Shown here: positions 10,173 to 21,200 of the stretch, in pieces
Position numbering within the stretch: the stretch's first letter is position 1
Layout of the letters: each line of letters opens with the position of its first letter
Assembly: GCA_033065855.1 (NCBI GenBank)
Contig: JAVXUO010002548.1
Coordinates: 62,001-126,000, forward strand
Origin: Escallonia rubra
Lineage: Eukaryota > Streptophyta > Magnoliopsida > Escalloniales > Escalloniaceae
DNA length: 64,000 bases
Direction: 5' to 3'
Notes under the pieces: generated by a model
What the model was told of the DNA's origin: nothing
The model's database searches: none
The model's input: the letters and a program-made list of their open reading frames with translations, nothing else
Program-made: the position numbers and the translations under genes

Positions 10173-13067
10173 ACTAGATGCTTGGTTGGATGATACAGTG
10201 ATGAATGCCTACATCAGACTTCTGATCTGTACAGAGAGGGATAAGGCAGATGAGTATCCTAAAACTTTTATGTTCAATAAACTTTTTAGTTCTTTACTCC
10301 ATGGAAATTTGGACCAATGGTGTAACACCCCGAATTTAATTCATATTTTGACTTTAATCTGATTAGTTTTTGGGGTGGGTCTTTTCATAGAGAGGCCGAA
10401 TTCTGGCGATTGTGCAGTAACCTTTAACTGTCAATATCTCATTCGTTACTCATCTAATTGATGTGTTTTTGAACTTTCTGAAAACGTTTTGTGTCCAATT
10501 CAACCTTTCAGCTTTAAGTTTTCTCAGAATCTCACGTTTGCATATAAAAAAATGACCTTATAGTCAATACCCCGTAGAAGTCCAGAATTTTTGGTTTCTG
10601 GCAGCCACTTCGATTTGCCATAGAACATTCATTACTAATTAGTTATTTGTGATTCTTATATTTCTAGAAACCTCATAAAGTATACTTTAACATTTTGGTT
10701 TTAAGTTTTCAGAGGTTTGTTATATTTCTGCTTCAAAATAACCATTGAATAAAACAGGTATGCGCAGAGATGTGTTGTTTCTATCAGCCACTTCAATTTG
10801 CTATAGAATATTCATTATTCATCGGTTTTTAGCAATTCTTATCTTTCTGAAAACCTCAGCAAGTATATTTAAACTTTATAGTTTTGATTTTTAGAGATTC
10901 TTCATAATTCGGCTTCAAAATGGTCAATGTGCAAAACTAGTTTTGCTGAAAAATGTTGTTTCTATAATTACATATCAGTCCATTGCCCAAAAATTTTAAA
11001 GCTATTTCTGAGCATATTTTGTCAATGTACAAAACATTAAGCCTTCTAATTTTTAAGAAATCTACAATGTGAAAAAATTTTAGATTCTTCCGAGGTTGCA
11101 AAGGGGGTTTGTTGATGCAGTCAGTGAAAAACTTTACAGTGAATTATGTTTTAGTTATTTTTGGGTGCCGGTATATTAGTCATCAAGGGGTGTTTTGATA
11201 ATTTTGTAAGTTCGGGGGGTGTTTTAATAATTTTCCTTACTTGGGGGTGAATTTAGTGGACATGCATAATTGAGCATTGAGAATTGATATCCTTGCAATT
11301 TATCATTTTAGGTTCCGACAGATAAGGGTTAGGACCGATACCCGAGCAAGAGTTAGACCCGGTTAGCGATTCAAGTAAGTACTCATGCCATGTCCCTACG
11401 TATACCCTATTTTCCATTCTATGTATACGTATACATTATTTGTACCAACTGGAAGCTTTAAAGCCTTTTTATATGCTACTGTTTTCGTGTTAATGGTTTG
11501 ACAAGAAAATGAAATAGAATTTCCATGAGATGCTTATATTCTTAGTTGTTTTTAAATTCGGTTTACGTGGTATGAGATGGAGATTTTTACTGGTTGTTGT
11601 ACCCCATATCCAATGGGAAAAAGTTGAATTTCGGGTCCTGGTCAACAGGACTATGTACGTTGACGTACTACGTCTTACCCTTGAAAGTGGTCGCCGCTGC
11701 TTCCACGAGATATTCATTCCGAGGTGTAGGAGAGGTTCCCCCTAGTTAGTAGGGCTATGTACGTTGACCGCATCATACCGAAGTAGTAGGTTAAACTGTG
11801 ATAGTTGTATGATGAACCTTTTTTGGCTACTTCAATTTTGAGAACTGTTTGTGCAAATACACTGCATATCTGAAGTGTATAGCTATTTTCGTTACAAGTG
11901 ATCTTGATCCCTTGATCTTTAAAAAGGAAATCTGTGGCATGTTTTATAAACCCCAAAATTTATTTTGGGGATATAGTATGCGTGCTTGTTGGGTTCTAGC
12001 TCATTCCTTTATTTTTCATGTGACGATCTAAAGGAAACCAACCCCTACGAGGAACACGAGGGAGCGGTGTCGGAAAACAATCATTAGAGTAAGAGAGTTT
12101 CCGTTAGATCTGATAACTTAAATTTTGTGGTTGTTAGGGTTGATCAATTTATATAAGGAGCTTAGGTCTCCCTAAAATTTCATTTTTATTGTCAATCGGG
12201 TGTATTTGAAGATTCTATTAGCGACAGTTGAGGAATCCTTAAGTGTGGCTCTTAGTAGCCATTTAAATGTTTTAGAATCTAGCGAGTTTATATAAATCTT
12301 GTGCACATGTTGTAGTAGGCCTGATAGAACCCTGGTGGAGATTTATAGGGCCTACAGTCGGTCGCGGACCTAGCTCATGGGCCTTCCCGTGGGTTCTCGT
12401 CGTGACAAATAGTGTGCACTGAAAAAGAAGCGGGCATTGAGCATCTATGTTCCCGATTTCGAGCTCATTCATTCTTTCACTAATAGTTCGGATTCACTGA
12501 GTATCACGGAAGTGGATGTATTCCTCATACCCGTCCTTGAACACAGGCACTGGTTTTTGTTTTGCTATCAACCATCATCTTTCTGTTTCAATTGTCGACA
12601 GTCTCCACAATGATACGTAGTGGATGCCTCTTACGCAACTATACAGTGCAACCTTAGGAGCTATGGTGAGAATAGCATTTTTCTTTACAGTTTATCTAAT
12701 TCTTAATTTAATTTCTTACTTCGACTCTCATATTTTACGTTTCTTTTATATTTGCGCAGAATTTGTTCCGTGCCATTTTTTGCAAACTCCCACTGTCTAA
12801 ACTAGTAGCAAGATTGAAGTTTGATATTCCGTGAAGAAACATAGGCCCACTCAAATTAATGGATAGAATTGCAGCATCTATGTGGATCAGTACATGGACT
12901 TCATTTGTCGTTCTGAGAGCCTCAAGAAGCACAAATGGAGTCAAGATGATGTAAACAACTATAGATATGAGATAGCTTGGCAAATTCAAAATTGTAAACC
13001 CAGAGAAGTTAGGGATATTGTATTTCCGGCTAAACCAGAGGGGTAACATTTGACGTATCTTTTTGAT
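10173..13067 (+). pseudogene. Ulp1-like (C48) cysteine peptidase pseudogene
   Basis: Ulp1-type peptidases remove SUMO; transposon-borne versions are common in plants. The plus-strand coding pieces are: 10,173-10,320 (MNAYIRLLICTERDK, FNKLFSSLLHG), 12,412-12,665 (VFLIPVLEHRHWFLF and YVVDAS), and 12,760-13,067 (NCSIYVDQYMDFIC, YRYEIAWQIQ). The catalytic pattern is visible: His in HRHWF, Asp in VVDAS, Gln six residues before the Cys, and Cys in NCSIYV (usually DCG). A GT-AG intron fits 12,666-12,759. A solo LTR splits the first and second pieces, and several stop codons and a frame change break the rest. The FAR1-type MULE lies convergently downstream; whether the gene was carried by it is unresolved. 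Confidence 0.65.
10321..12407. mobile_element. Solo LTR, gypsy (chromovirus-like)
   Basis: A sequence starting TGTAACACCCCG and ending TCGTGACA, with the near-matching 5-bp flanks AATGG and AATAG. No internal coding region is present, so it is read as a solo LTR of about 2.09 kb. It lies inside the Ulp1-like pseudogene. The start and end match the style of the LTRs at 39,982 and 57,205. The imperfect duplication suggests moderate age. Confidence 0.6.
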
Positions 13068-13289
13068 GTAATAAAATATCATTTTATATGATTATTGAGC
13101 ACTTCTTTCAAGTATTGATTGTGTGATGTCATTTAAAAATATCATGTGTTTATGGTTGAGTATTGATTTGTGAATGTGGTGTGTTATAGTCGAGTATCGT
13201 TTTGAGAATGTGGGGTGTGTGTGGTTGCTTTGAGAATGGTTGAAACAGGTTGATGATGGGTTAAAATAAGGCAAAATAGGTTTTAAGGG

Positions 13290-14040
13290 CCGCTCTGCCG
13301 TCCACCTCATTATGTAGCGTTCGATAGAGCAATATGTTAAGTCTATGTCCCCTCATCCGCTACATTATGTAGCGTACGGTGGAACATAATCATTTTTTCG
13401 GCGTCTCTTTTTCTTTTTTATTTTATGTGTAAGTGTTGTGACCAAAATCCCCGATTTTTTTCTAACTGTTGGAGTGGGTAGTCTCGGTCCCCTCGTCCGC
13501 TACATAATGTAGGGACGAGGGAACAAAATGATTTTTCTCGGGCTCTTTTTGTTGTCCAAGTGTGGGACCAAAATTCTCAAATTTTTAGAGTGGGTAGTTT
13601 ATGTCCCCTTGTCAGCTACATTATGTAGCTGACGGTGGAACATAATGATTTTTTCGGAATATTTCTTCTTGTCTAAGTGTTGGGACCAACCCCCGAATTT
13701 TTTCTAAGTGTTGGAGTGGGTAGTCTTTGTCCTCTTGTTCTCTATATTATATAGCGGACGATGGAACAAATTGATTTTTTTCGTGCTCTTTTTTTTTTGT
13801 CAAAGTGTTGGGACCAAAATCCTCAATTTTTTTCTAAGTGTTGGAGTGCGTAGTCTCTGTCCCCTCATCCGCTACATTATGTAGCGGACAATGAAACAAA
13901 TTGATTTTTTCAGGCTCTTTTAATTTTTTTTAATTTTTTTTGGGTCTAAGTGTTGGGACCAAAACTCCCGAATTTTTTCCAAGTGTTTGGAGTGGGTAAT
14001 CTCTGTCCCCTCGTCCGCTAGGGGACATAAACTTTTTATT
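13290..14040. repeat. Tandem array of ~130-bp units, each with the 19-bp palindrome
   Basis: Six to seven units with a spacing of 118-140 bp. Each has a copy of CCGCTACATTATGTAGCGG or a close variant (starts near 13,357, 13,497, 13,613, 13,740, 13,868 and a truncated one near 14,008), followed by GGAACATAATGATTTTT, then TAAGTGTTGGGACCAAAAT and GTTGGAGTGGGTAGTCT. It lies just past the 3' end of the FAR1-type transposase and is probably a subterminal array of that element. Confidence 0.75.
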
Positions 14041-14271
14041 TAAACTTCACAATTTAGGAAGGTCAGTTAACCCGCTGATACACACAACTCTTACCAAAAA
14101 TATCACAAATTGGTCACTACAAGAGTACATTAAAATTTAGATAGTAAAAAGGAAAATTTGTGAATAACCCAATGTTACATGTAAATTGATTATTAAATTA
14201 AAGAAAAGTTTATTACAAAGTCCATAATTCAAATACAAAGTCTATAGACTAAAGGCCACTTCTTCTTCTTC

Positions 14272-16111
14272 TTAGCATCATCTTCTTCCTCATCTTGCAA
14301 ACCCCCTGGACTTATCCCCAGTGCCTTGTAATGGTTTCGCTTGTCATGGTTGGTCATTTTGTTGCACAACGCACACTTTCACAACATCTTAGGTGTGGTT
14401 GCTTGTTCGATAGAGTTCTTCATCTGTGTAGATCTCTTGTGGCCTTTCGTTTGCGATAAAATTGGATCCAAAGGTCGGATAACGTTGTCTTCTTCCTCAA
14501 CCGGCTCATCTTCTTCTGGTCCTGTGGAGGAATGCCTTCAGTGTCAGCCACATTGCAAGCTGAAGCTACTTCAAACTGGTCGACAATGGGACCTTGCTCT
14601 AGCACTACATCGTGGAGATATTTATATTCAGCCATTGTAGAAGAACCCTTTACAGACAAATGGGTGAATACTGTCACCAGATGATTATACCGCAATGTCT
14701 CCAATTTTTCAAAATTAGTATATAAATGCTCTAGAAAGGCAATGGTACCGTGTAACCTTTTTGCAACTTTAGTCCACCTCGGCAAGGCGAGGCGATCAGG
14801 GATTTCCTTGATATTCTTTTGAGTAAAAATCGTAGAATGTATCGACACAATATGCCAGAGAACTCAAACTTCATGCAAACGCATGTCACCGTATCTGTCT
14901 ATGTGTCATGGTAAACAGTATACAGTCTACGCACTTTCTCATGGGCAAGGTAGTTCATCAACAAATAAACTTTGTGTTCACGTGTGCTCACTGCTGCCAC
15001 CTTGTGTATATTGTATCGTCCCAATTTCTGTAGTTCTATTTGGTATTGTCTGAACATCTCTTTCGTATAGACTTTTGCACCATTCTCCTTCAACGAGGTC
15101 TCAAGTAGCTTTCTTCTTTGTTTGTACTTGCTTGCAAAATCCGCAGCCCTTTCTTTCACAAATATTTGTGCAACTGCTTTTTGAGCAATTGTGACAAAAC
15201 TCTTAGAATTCATAGCTGCACCTACATAGCGATCGAACAAGACATTCATAGATTCACTCATGCCCATCGTTCTCGTGCCCACTTGCGAAAGACCTTTTGG
15301 TGTAAATGCCAACCCATTTTTCTTTGAGTTCATATAACAATTGGAGCCACTCGTTGTCTTGCAATGAGTAATTCTCAACAAGTTTTTTTCACCTCTCTTC
15401 AAATTCATCAATCGTTAACGACTTGTTAATGCACCTGTCAAAATCTTGTTTAAACTCTGGATACTTTGCTTACACATGATGTAGACGTTCAGGGTATTTG
15501 TTGCTTATGTGCCAAGTGCACAAGTTGTGTCGACTACATGGGAAGATGGTAGCAATAGGATTCTTCATTGCCAAATCTTGGTCGGTTATGATAACTTTGG
15601 GTGCAACGTCTGAAACAACCATACATAAAGAACTTTTACTCTCATCCCTTAACAATGTGAACCCAAACAAGATGGAGTGATAATGATGATTAATGCCTAT
15701 GAAATGAGTGAAAGGCATCGAATACTTGTTGGTATAATAGGTGGTGACAAAAGTCACAACATCCCAAAAATTCTGATAAGCATGTTTAGAACGCCCGTCA
15801 ACCTAAAAAGTTGTCGTAAGTCGGTGCTCGTCGTCAAGACTAAAGTTATATGTAAACAACGGGTCCTCCATTTGCATCCACTTCAATAGGCTCATTGTGA
15901 CTTGAGCATCACTGATGTCAAATGCATCTCGTCTTTGGGTTTGGACCGCGTTACAAACGTCTGTCGTATTGAAATTCAAATTTTGAATTCTCCCAACATG
16001 TTCAGCAAGAACATTAACAATGTCGGTAGGTCCTATTCGTGCTGCACTCGTTGTGTGAATCAGGCTACTTGCGACACTGCTTATCTTCTTGTGTTGATAC
16101 ATTTGACTCAC
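14272..16111 (-). pseudogene. FAR1/FHY3-type MULE transposase pseudogene
   Basis: FAR1-type MULE transposases are DDE enzymes from which the host light-signalling factors FHY3 and FAR1 derive. In order on the minus strand: MSLLKWMQMEDPLFTYNFSLD with NNDAQ-like lead (about 15,803-16,000), the MULE core TNKYSMPFTHFIGINHH and VIITDQDLAM with CTWHISNKYPERL (15,470-15,757), a middle segment with GMSESMNVLFDRYV and ADFASKYKQRRKLLETSL (14,899-15,411), and the C-terminal KEIPDRLALPRWT (14,420-14,848). The first catalytic Asp, expected in TFDTTY, is Val here (TFVTTY); the second, in TDQD, is kept. Several frame changes and stops break it. More N-terminal sequence may reach about 16,500 (DASDPYLRRMFRNWKKPK), but the FAR1 zinc finger itself was not recognised. 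Confidence 0.85.
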
Positions 16112-17081
16112 CTTTGAAGGCTTTATTAACGGGTGATGTGCGTCAATTCCAAGCTAGTAATAACCTAATGATCTTGTTTGAGTTTATAGCTTACAAACAT
16201 CTTGACCTTGCAATCTGTGCGCGCAAAGAAGTCCTATCTTCGGGGCGCATATCCCACTTCATCATCACTATCATCACCACCTACATGTTTGTCATTTACT
16301 AATCGGTGTCTACCCTTATGACACTCATATAATTATGAGCATATTTTCCTTGTTATGGTACTTGTTCTAGTCATCTTGATTCTAAAGGCAAAACCAACTC
16401 TTAATGAACACGTTCGAAAACATTTTTCGGTTTCTTCCAATTTCGAAACATTCGCCTGAGATAAGGGTCACTAGCATCTATTGGTGTGTTCGAGCTTGAC
16501 ACAAAATTGGAAGCAAGACCTATGTAGAAACAACTTATGTATAAGTATCAAATTGTAACATTTTTTAGGCATAAAAATTAATTACAAAATCATAACGTCT
16601 TATTTAACATAACAAATACAAATTCAAAAAAGAGTAGACTGATTTAGCATGCCAAATACAACAAACAAAATCTTACAGAAAAAATCTATGAATTTTATTA
16701 TGCTACCCACAACTTTCCTAAATTAAGATATATATACACTAATAAACCATTGAGATCACAAACATATATTGCTAGGGTGAAGCTTGGAGCTTGACACTTG
16801 AAGGGCTTCAAAAGAGAGCTGGAATGCAAGTGGAGCTCAACAGAGAGGCAAGAAGAAGATGTTGAAGAAGGAAGTAAAGCTAACAATTAGAACTTTTTGG
16901 ATATAAATACTCATGTCTACCACAAAATGTAGCAGACGTGCACTGTTCCACATAATGGATCGAGGGGGATTTATAAAATAATAATAAAAAAAGATTTGGT
17001 CTGTCCATCCTTGATGGATGGATGTCCAGATGACGCGGACAACTTAACTGAAGTTGTCTACATTGTCAACGGATCAGCTCC

Positions 17082-17438
17082 TGTAGATAAATGACCATCT
17101 TTGTAATTCATGGAGCAGCAATTGACCTTTTTGCTCCACGCTTTGACCGTCTAACGGTGGACGAGTTGATTGTCAACGGAGGTGAGAATAGTGGAATGCA
17201 TGGTAGAGAGATTGAGGACTTTTTTGAACGATATCCCCGTAGATACAGGACAACTAAAACAAAGCTCGTAGATGCTGTGCTAAACTAAACAATCTGTGCT
17301 TCCATGAGTGTAGGCAATGCGGCCTTGAATGTAAAATCGTAGTGCCAGGACTTCTTTACCCGATAGCCTTCTCCGTGGCAGTGGATGATTCAATGTGTAC
17401 TGTGTCAGACTGAATAAACGAATGCAAAACTTCAAAGT
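17082..17438. other. No gene supported between MULE end and GC2 3' end
   Basis: A 65-codon open frame at 17,091-17,288 starts just outside the MULE end, but I recognise no domain and cannot support it as a gene. Confidence 0.4.
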
Positions 17439-17444
17439 TTTATT
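17439..17444 (-). terminator. Candidate poly(A) signal of GC2
   Basis: AATAAA on the minus strand about 415 bp past the GC2 stop codon, in a T/A-rich setting. It is a plausible but unproven end of the 3' UTR. Confidence 0.3.
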
Positions 17445-17859
17445 CTACTGAAACTCTACGTTCTGTTCTAGAATAGCCTTGTTATTCCCAAGTGAGTGGC
17501 TATAACGTTGCAGCAAATGTTTTTCAAGAATTTGGTGAAGCACTCGAGCAAATGGGCTGGTGAACTACTAGCTTGGGAGCGGGTAACCGCGATCTTTGGG
17601 CTTGAATAAGACCCAAATTCTATTTGCAATTGACAGACGAAACACTCAACAAGCGTACGGCGAAGAACCAGAGGCATGCAGCAGCAGCAGCAATCTTATT
17701 TTACTTGAGATTATTGAGCTGTGTATCAAACAATACATACATCTCTACAAGGCGAGAGCATCTCTGGCTATGGGGGTGGGGATGTTTTGGGGCTAAAAGA
17801 ACCTCGTTAAAAAATGAGGCCAACAAAAAAATATGAATACCAACACAATAAGCAAATAA

Positions 17860-18228
17860 TCAGGCGACCCCAGTATTGCCAATGTTCTCCAAGGAAACAA
17901 CAGCTCCTGATCTGGCTTCCTCTGATACTGCAGAATGCGACAGTAATATATACAAGACCCAAAAATGAAGGCATGCGAGATAAACGAAAGACCACGTTCT
18001 AGCAGTCGGAGTTCGTCTAAGAAATATAGCCCCAGCAGAAAAGATAGAGTCCAACTGCCGAACAAATGATCCCAAATGTTTCTGCCCAGATCGGAGTCTT
18101 CCTTCTAAAAGAGGCCTCAGCTTTGAGTTGGAGAACTCCCATACTCCGGACTCTGTAGCATCCCTTGACGAGGTACTGGGAAGATCAGTCATGCTTAGCT
18201 TGTTCTCATCCAGCAACCTTGAAACAGC
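17860..18228 (-). CDS. GC2: GC2 coding exon 10 (membrane anchor and stop)
   Basis: 369 nt including TGA. Encodes [10 protein letters not shown], the [16 protein letters not shown] motif, the membrane segment and a short tail ending in GVA. Confidence 0.92.
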   Translation of the reverse strand, partial: AVSRLLDENKLSMTDLPSTSSRDATESGVWEFSNSKLRPLLEGRLRSGQKHLGSFVRQLDSIFSAGAIFLRRTPTARTWSFVYLACLHFWVLYILLSHSAVSEEARSGAVVSLENIGNTGVA

Positions 18229-21200
18229 CTATATAGGAGATAATCCAAAATAATTTCATTACAGTAGTGTCTTAAACTTAATGTTTACCAAATAAACGGT
18301 AGCAATGCTGCATTTACACTAGTACCTCGATTCTAAACACTAGCATGGCCTTGTCAGAAGAGAGTGCCTCAACCTGTTTGAACATTAAGAATTTAGCACA
18401 AAAACAAGTCGACTTCACAAACCAGTAACACCTCTAATATCTTAATTCTTTATTGGTCGCTCACTGTTAAACAAAGCATCATATGGATTTCCCCAAAAAA
18501 AAAAGATTGATATGTGAACCATAAATACATAGTCCATCAAACAAGTGGTTGACTCCTTACTGGAAAAGTTCATCATTTCCCAGAGAAAGTCACACAGCCA
18601 AGTTCCCATGCAAAGTACAGATCACAAAAGAGGGAAAAAAAAAAAATTGTAGTTTTCTGTTTGCCACCCATACAGCTCATACCATATGATTTGTTTTCTA
18701 ACCAATGGGGACATAGTTTACTCTTTGCTTGCCACATATAAACATTTTTCACCAAGTGGACCCCATTACAATAGTCAAATATAACATAGTTCAAGAGAAA
18801 CGAGACCAACAGGTATATCGTTGTTTCACGTCCACAGCCCCACCAGGACCATCACCATCTCCACCAACCACCATCCTGACACAGATCAATGCCGCCTCCA
18901 CCATATCCCATCTGCTACACAACTGGCTAAAGCTTAGTGAAAATCTCAAGTAACCTCATATATAGTTGTTAGTGAGGTTGTGCATCCTTTTGTGCTCAAA
19001 AAAGCCAGGCAAGGAACTTAAATTGTTGAACAGAATGTCAAGAACAACTACCATAGACCCAATTAAGAAGAACTTGATTTTTTTGATTCGTGGACTCCTA
19101 ATCCTGCATGTTATAACTTCATATACGTCAACTCCACTGTCCATTCTGTGTCCTCCCCCTTCCCCCCCCCCCCCCCCCCTGGCGCAAGGCCAAAACGAGA
19201 AATGTATTCACTTTAATTGTAGAGACTTCACGTTCTATTTTGAAAAGTAAAACCAAGTTCGACTTCAAGAAAAAGAGAGAAAGCAAACCAAGTTCAGCTT
19301 CCTCACTGGTAGCATCGACCAATTGAATTTAGCTTTTGGAAGACAAACCTGGGATTGTTTCTGAATCAAATGGTCAGTCAGCTGACCAAGCCTTCGTTTG
19401 AGCTCAACTTCCATTTCAGTTGGATTCTCTATCTCTTTTTGGGTCATTTCGATGCTTGCTTCCAGCGTCTTTACCTGTAAAGAAAAAAAAAGTTTCCCGT
19501 CACTGCCCATCGATTGGCTGCAAGTAATTTACATATACGTCACTACCAAAGAGGCCCTTGCAATTTGCAGGAAAAAAAAGTTCATACCTGAGCCAGTGGC
19601 CATATAGTGGTTTATTAGTTTAAAATACTTAGATGAGACCATATGCGGAAGGAAAAAGATTAACCACCTGAGCACATAGACTAGTAATACACTTCATTAA
19701 CTGTAATTTGTTATAACCACCAAGTAACCGGGATAATGAAGAACAAACTATTGTCAATTGACCAAGGAAGGAAGTACGTGCTCCACATTTTTTTTTCCCA
19801 AATCAACCATTCAATGCATGCAAGCCAGGTTTCAAACATTAAGGTCCAGCTTATGTCCCTATCCACTCTCATAATTCATGCACAGGAGCTAGCTCTTTGC
19901 TGCGGAATTGGTTGAGGAGGTTCTTGCAGCGTCTAGGTATTGTCACTCATGCCCCAGACCCCCTGAGAACTTATTGTGACAGTATGGGTTCCTATGTTAT
20001 ATACCGAAAAAAGAACCCCAAAAAATCGAGCTATGGCCTTAAGAAAGCAAGCTTAGTTCAAAACTCGAACATGTTGCCCTGGTAAAAACCAAGATACTTT
20101 CAAGAGCCCTAGATGACGCTACCCAAGAAAGCAGACAGGCTTACTCCCAGGCATAGGAAAGATTGCCAAGTCAGTCAAACGTTGCAGACCATAGACTAGT
20201 CTCAGGCATGTTCTTAGTTGCAGGGATTTTGTCCTAGGGCCACCAATCTCGGTGAGATTCTCAATTTTTTTTTCACTAAGGTTTAATGGGAGTTCACGTC
20301 AATCTAAGATGAGAGCTCTTTAACCTATTGTTTGCACCAAGAAGTAATTTTTTCATTATTGATGTCTTTAATTAAATGCCACTAAATGGAATTAACTTTT
20401 ATTAATATTTGTCAAAAGAGATAATGAAGGATTCAAATCAGGAAGCTATTTTCTCATGGAAGAAACTAACTTCTGAAAATGTGCTCCTATTGATAAGGAT
20501 AAGTGTAGTTACTTACTTATTAGTGGGTAGTTATTATCTAAGTGGGTAGTTTGTCTTTTAGTGGTAGTAATTTTCTACAATCTAATATGTAATATAAATG
20601 ATGGGTCAAAGAAGGATCGGGGACATCATCAACAAATCAGAGAAAAAAAAGATTTGACTTCAAGTCTTTTTTCATTCTTTTCTTTTTCTTTCATGTTTAG
20701 AGGCTTTTGCTGCCTATCGATGGGGATTTTAGTTTCCAGACTTTAAGGAACATTACTTTGTTAACTACAATCAATCAAAAGCTCTCTTTGTCTTTTTATG
20801 GGCGCGCAGTCTTTTGCTTTCAATTTCCATTTCTTTGTCAAAGTTTCTCATTTTCAGGGAAGTCCCCAGGCCCAAAGGCAAAAAAGATCCCACACATTTA
20901 ATCAATTGTGTCTCAGGCACACAAATTGATTGTGAGTTTGCCCACAGCGCAAACACCTATGAATGGCAAGGAGAGAATAAAAAGTGGGCATACCTCCACA
21001 CTTTTCACCGATCCAACTTGTACCATTGTTCCACTAAAGCATAAGACCGTAACCTACCTAAAACGCGTAACTTGATTTAACCCCAGATTTTTTACAATAA
21101 TGGAAAAAAATGAAAATTTGAGATTCCTCTGAGTGAAACCGATAGTAATGAGCATAATATAAATCGAACTCGAACAATATACGCCATATCTAATAGTTCA

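Larger units (their letters stand above)
13290..17081 (-). mobile_element. Decayed FAR1-type MULE, parent-like element of the palindrome family
   Basis: The right end (16,915-17,081) has a degenerate palindrome, the phrase GTGCACTGTTCCACATAATG, a TCTGTCCATCC foldback, the hairpin GACAACTT / AAGTTGTC and a terminal GGATCAGCTCC. These features recur at 28,930-29,115 in a non-autonomous element. Inside is a FAR1-type transposase pseudogene on the minus strand, and left of it the palindrome array. I did not find a clean left terminus, so 13,290 is a minimum estimate. TA tracts flank other family members but not this right end, where TGTAGATAA follows. Confidence 0.55.

Noticed and set aside
13290-14040. 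Regularly spaced palindromic repeats that superficially resemble a CRISPR array
   Set aside because: The spacers are themselves repeats of one ~130-bp unit, and the genome is a plant nucleus; it is a transposon subterminal array.
17091-17288. 65-codon plus-strand frame right of the FAR1-type MULE
   Set aside because: No domain, no homology recognised, and not supported by neighbours.
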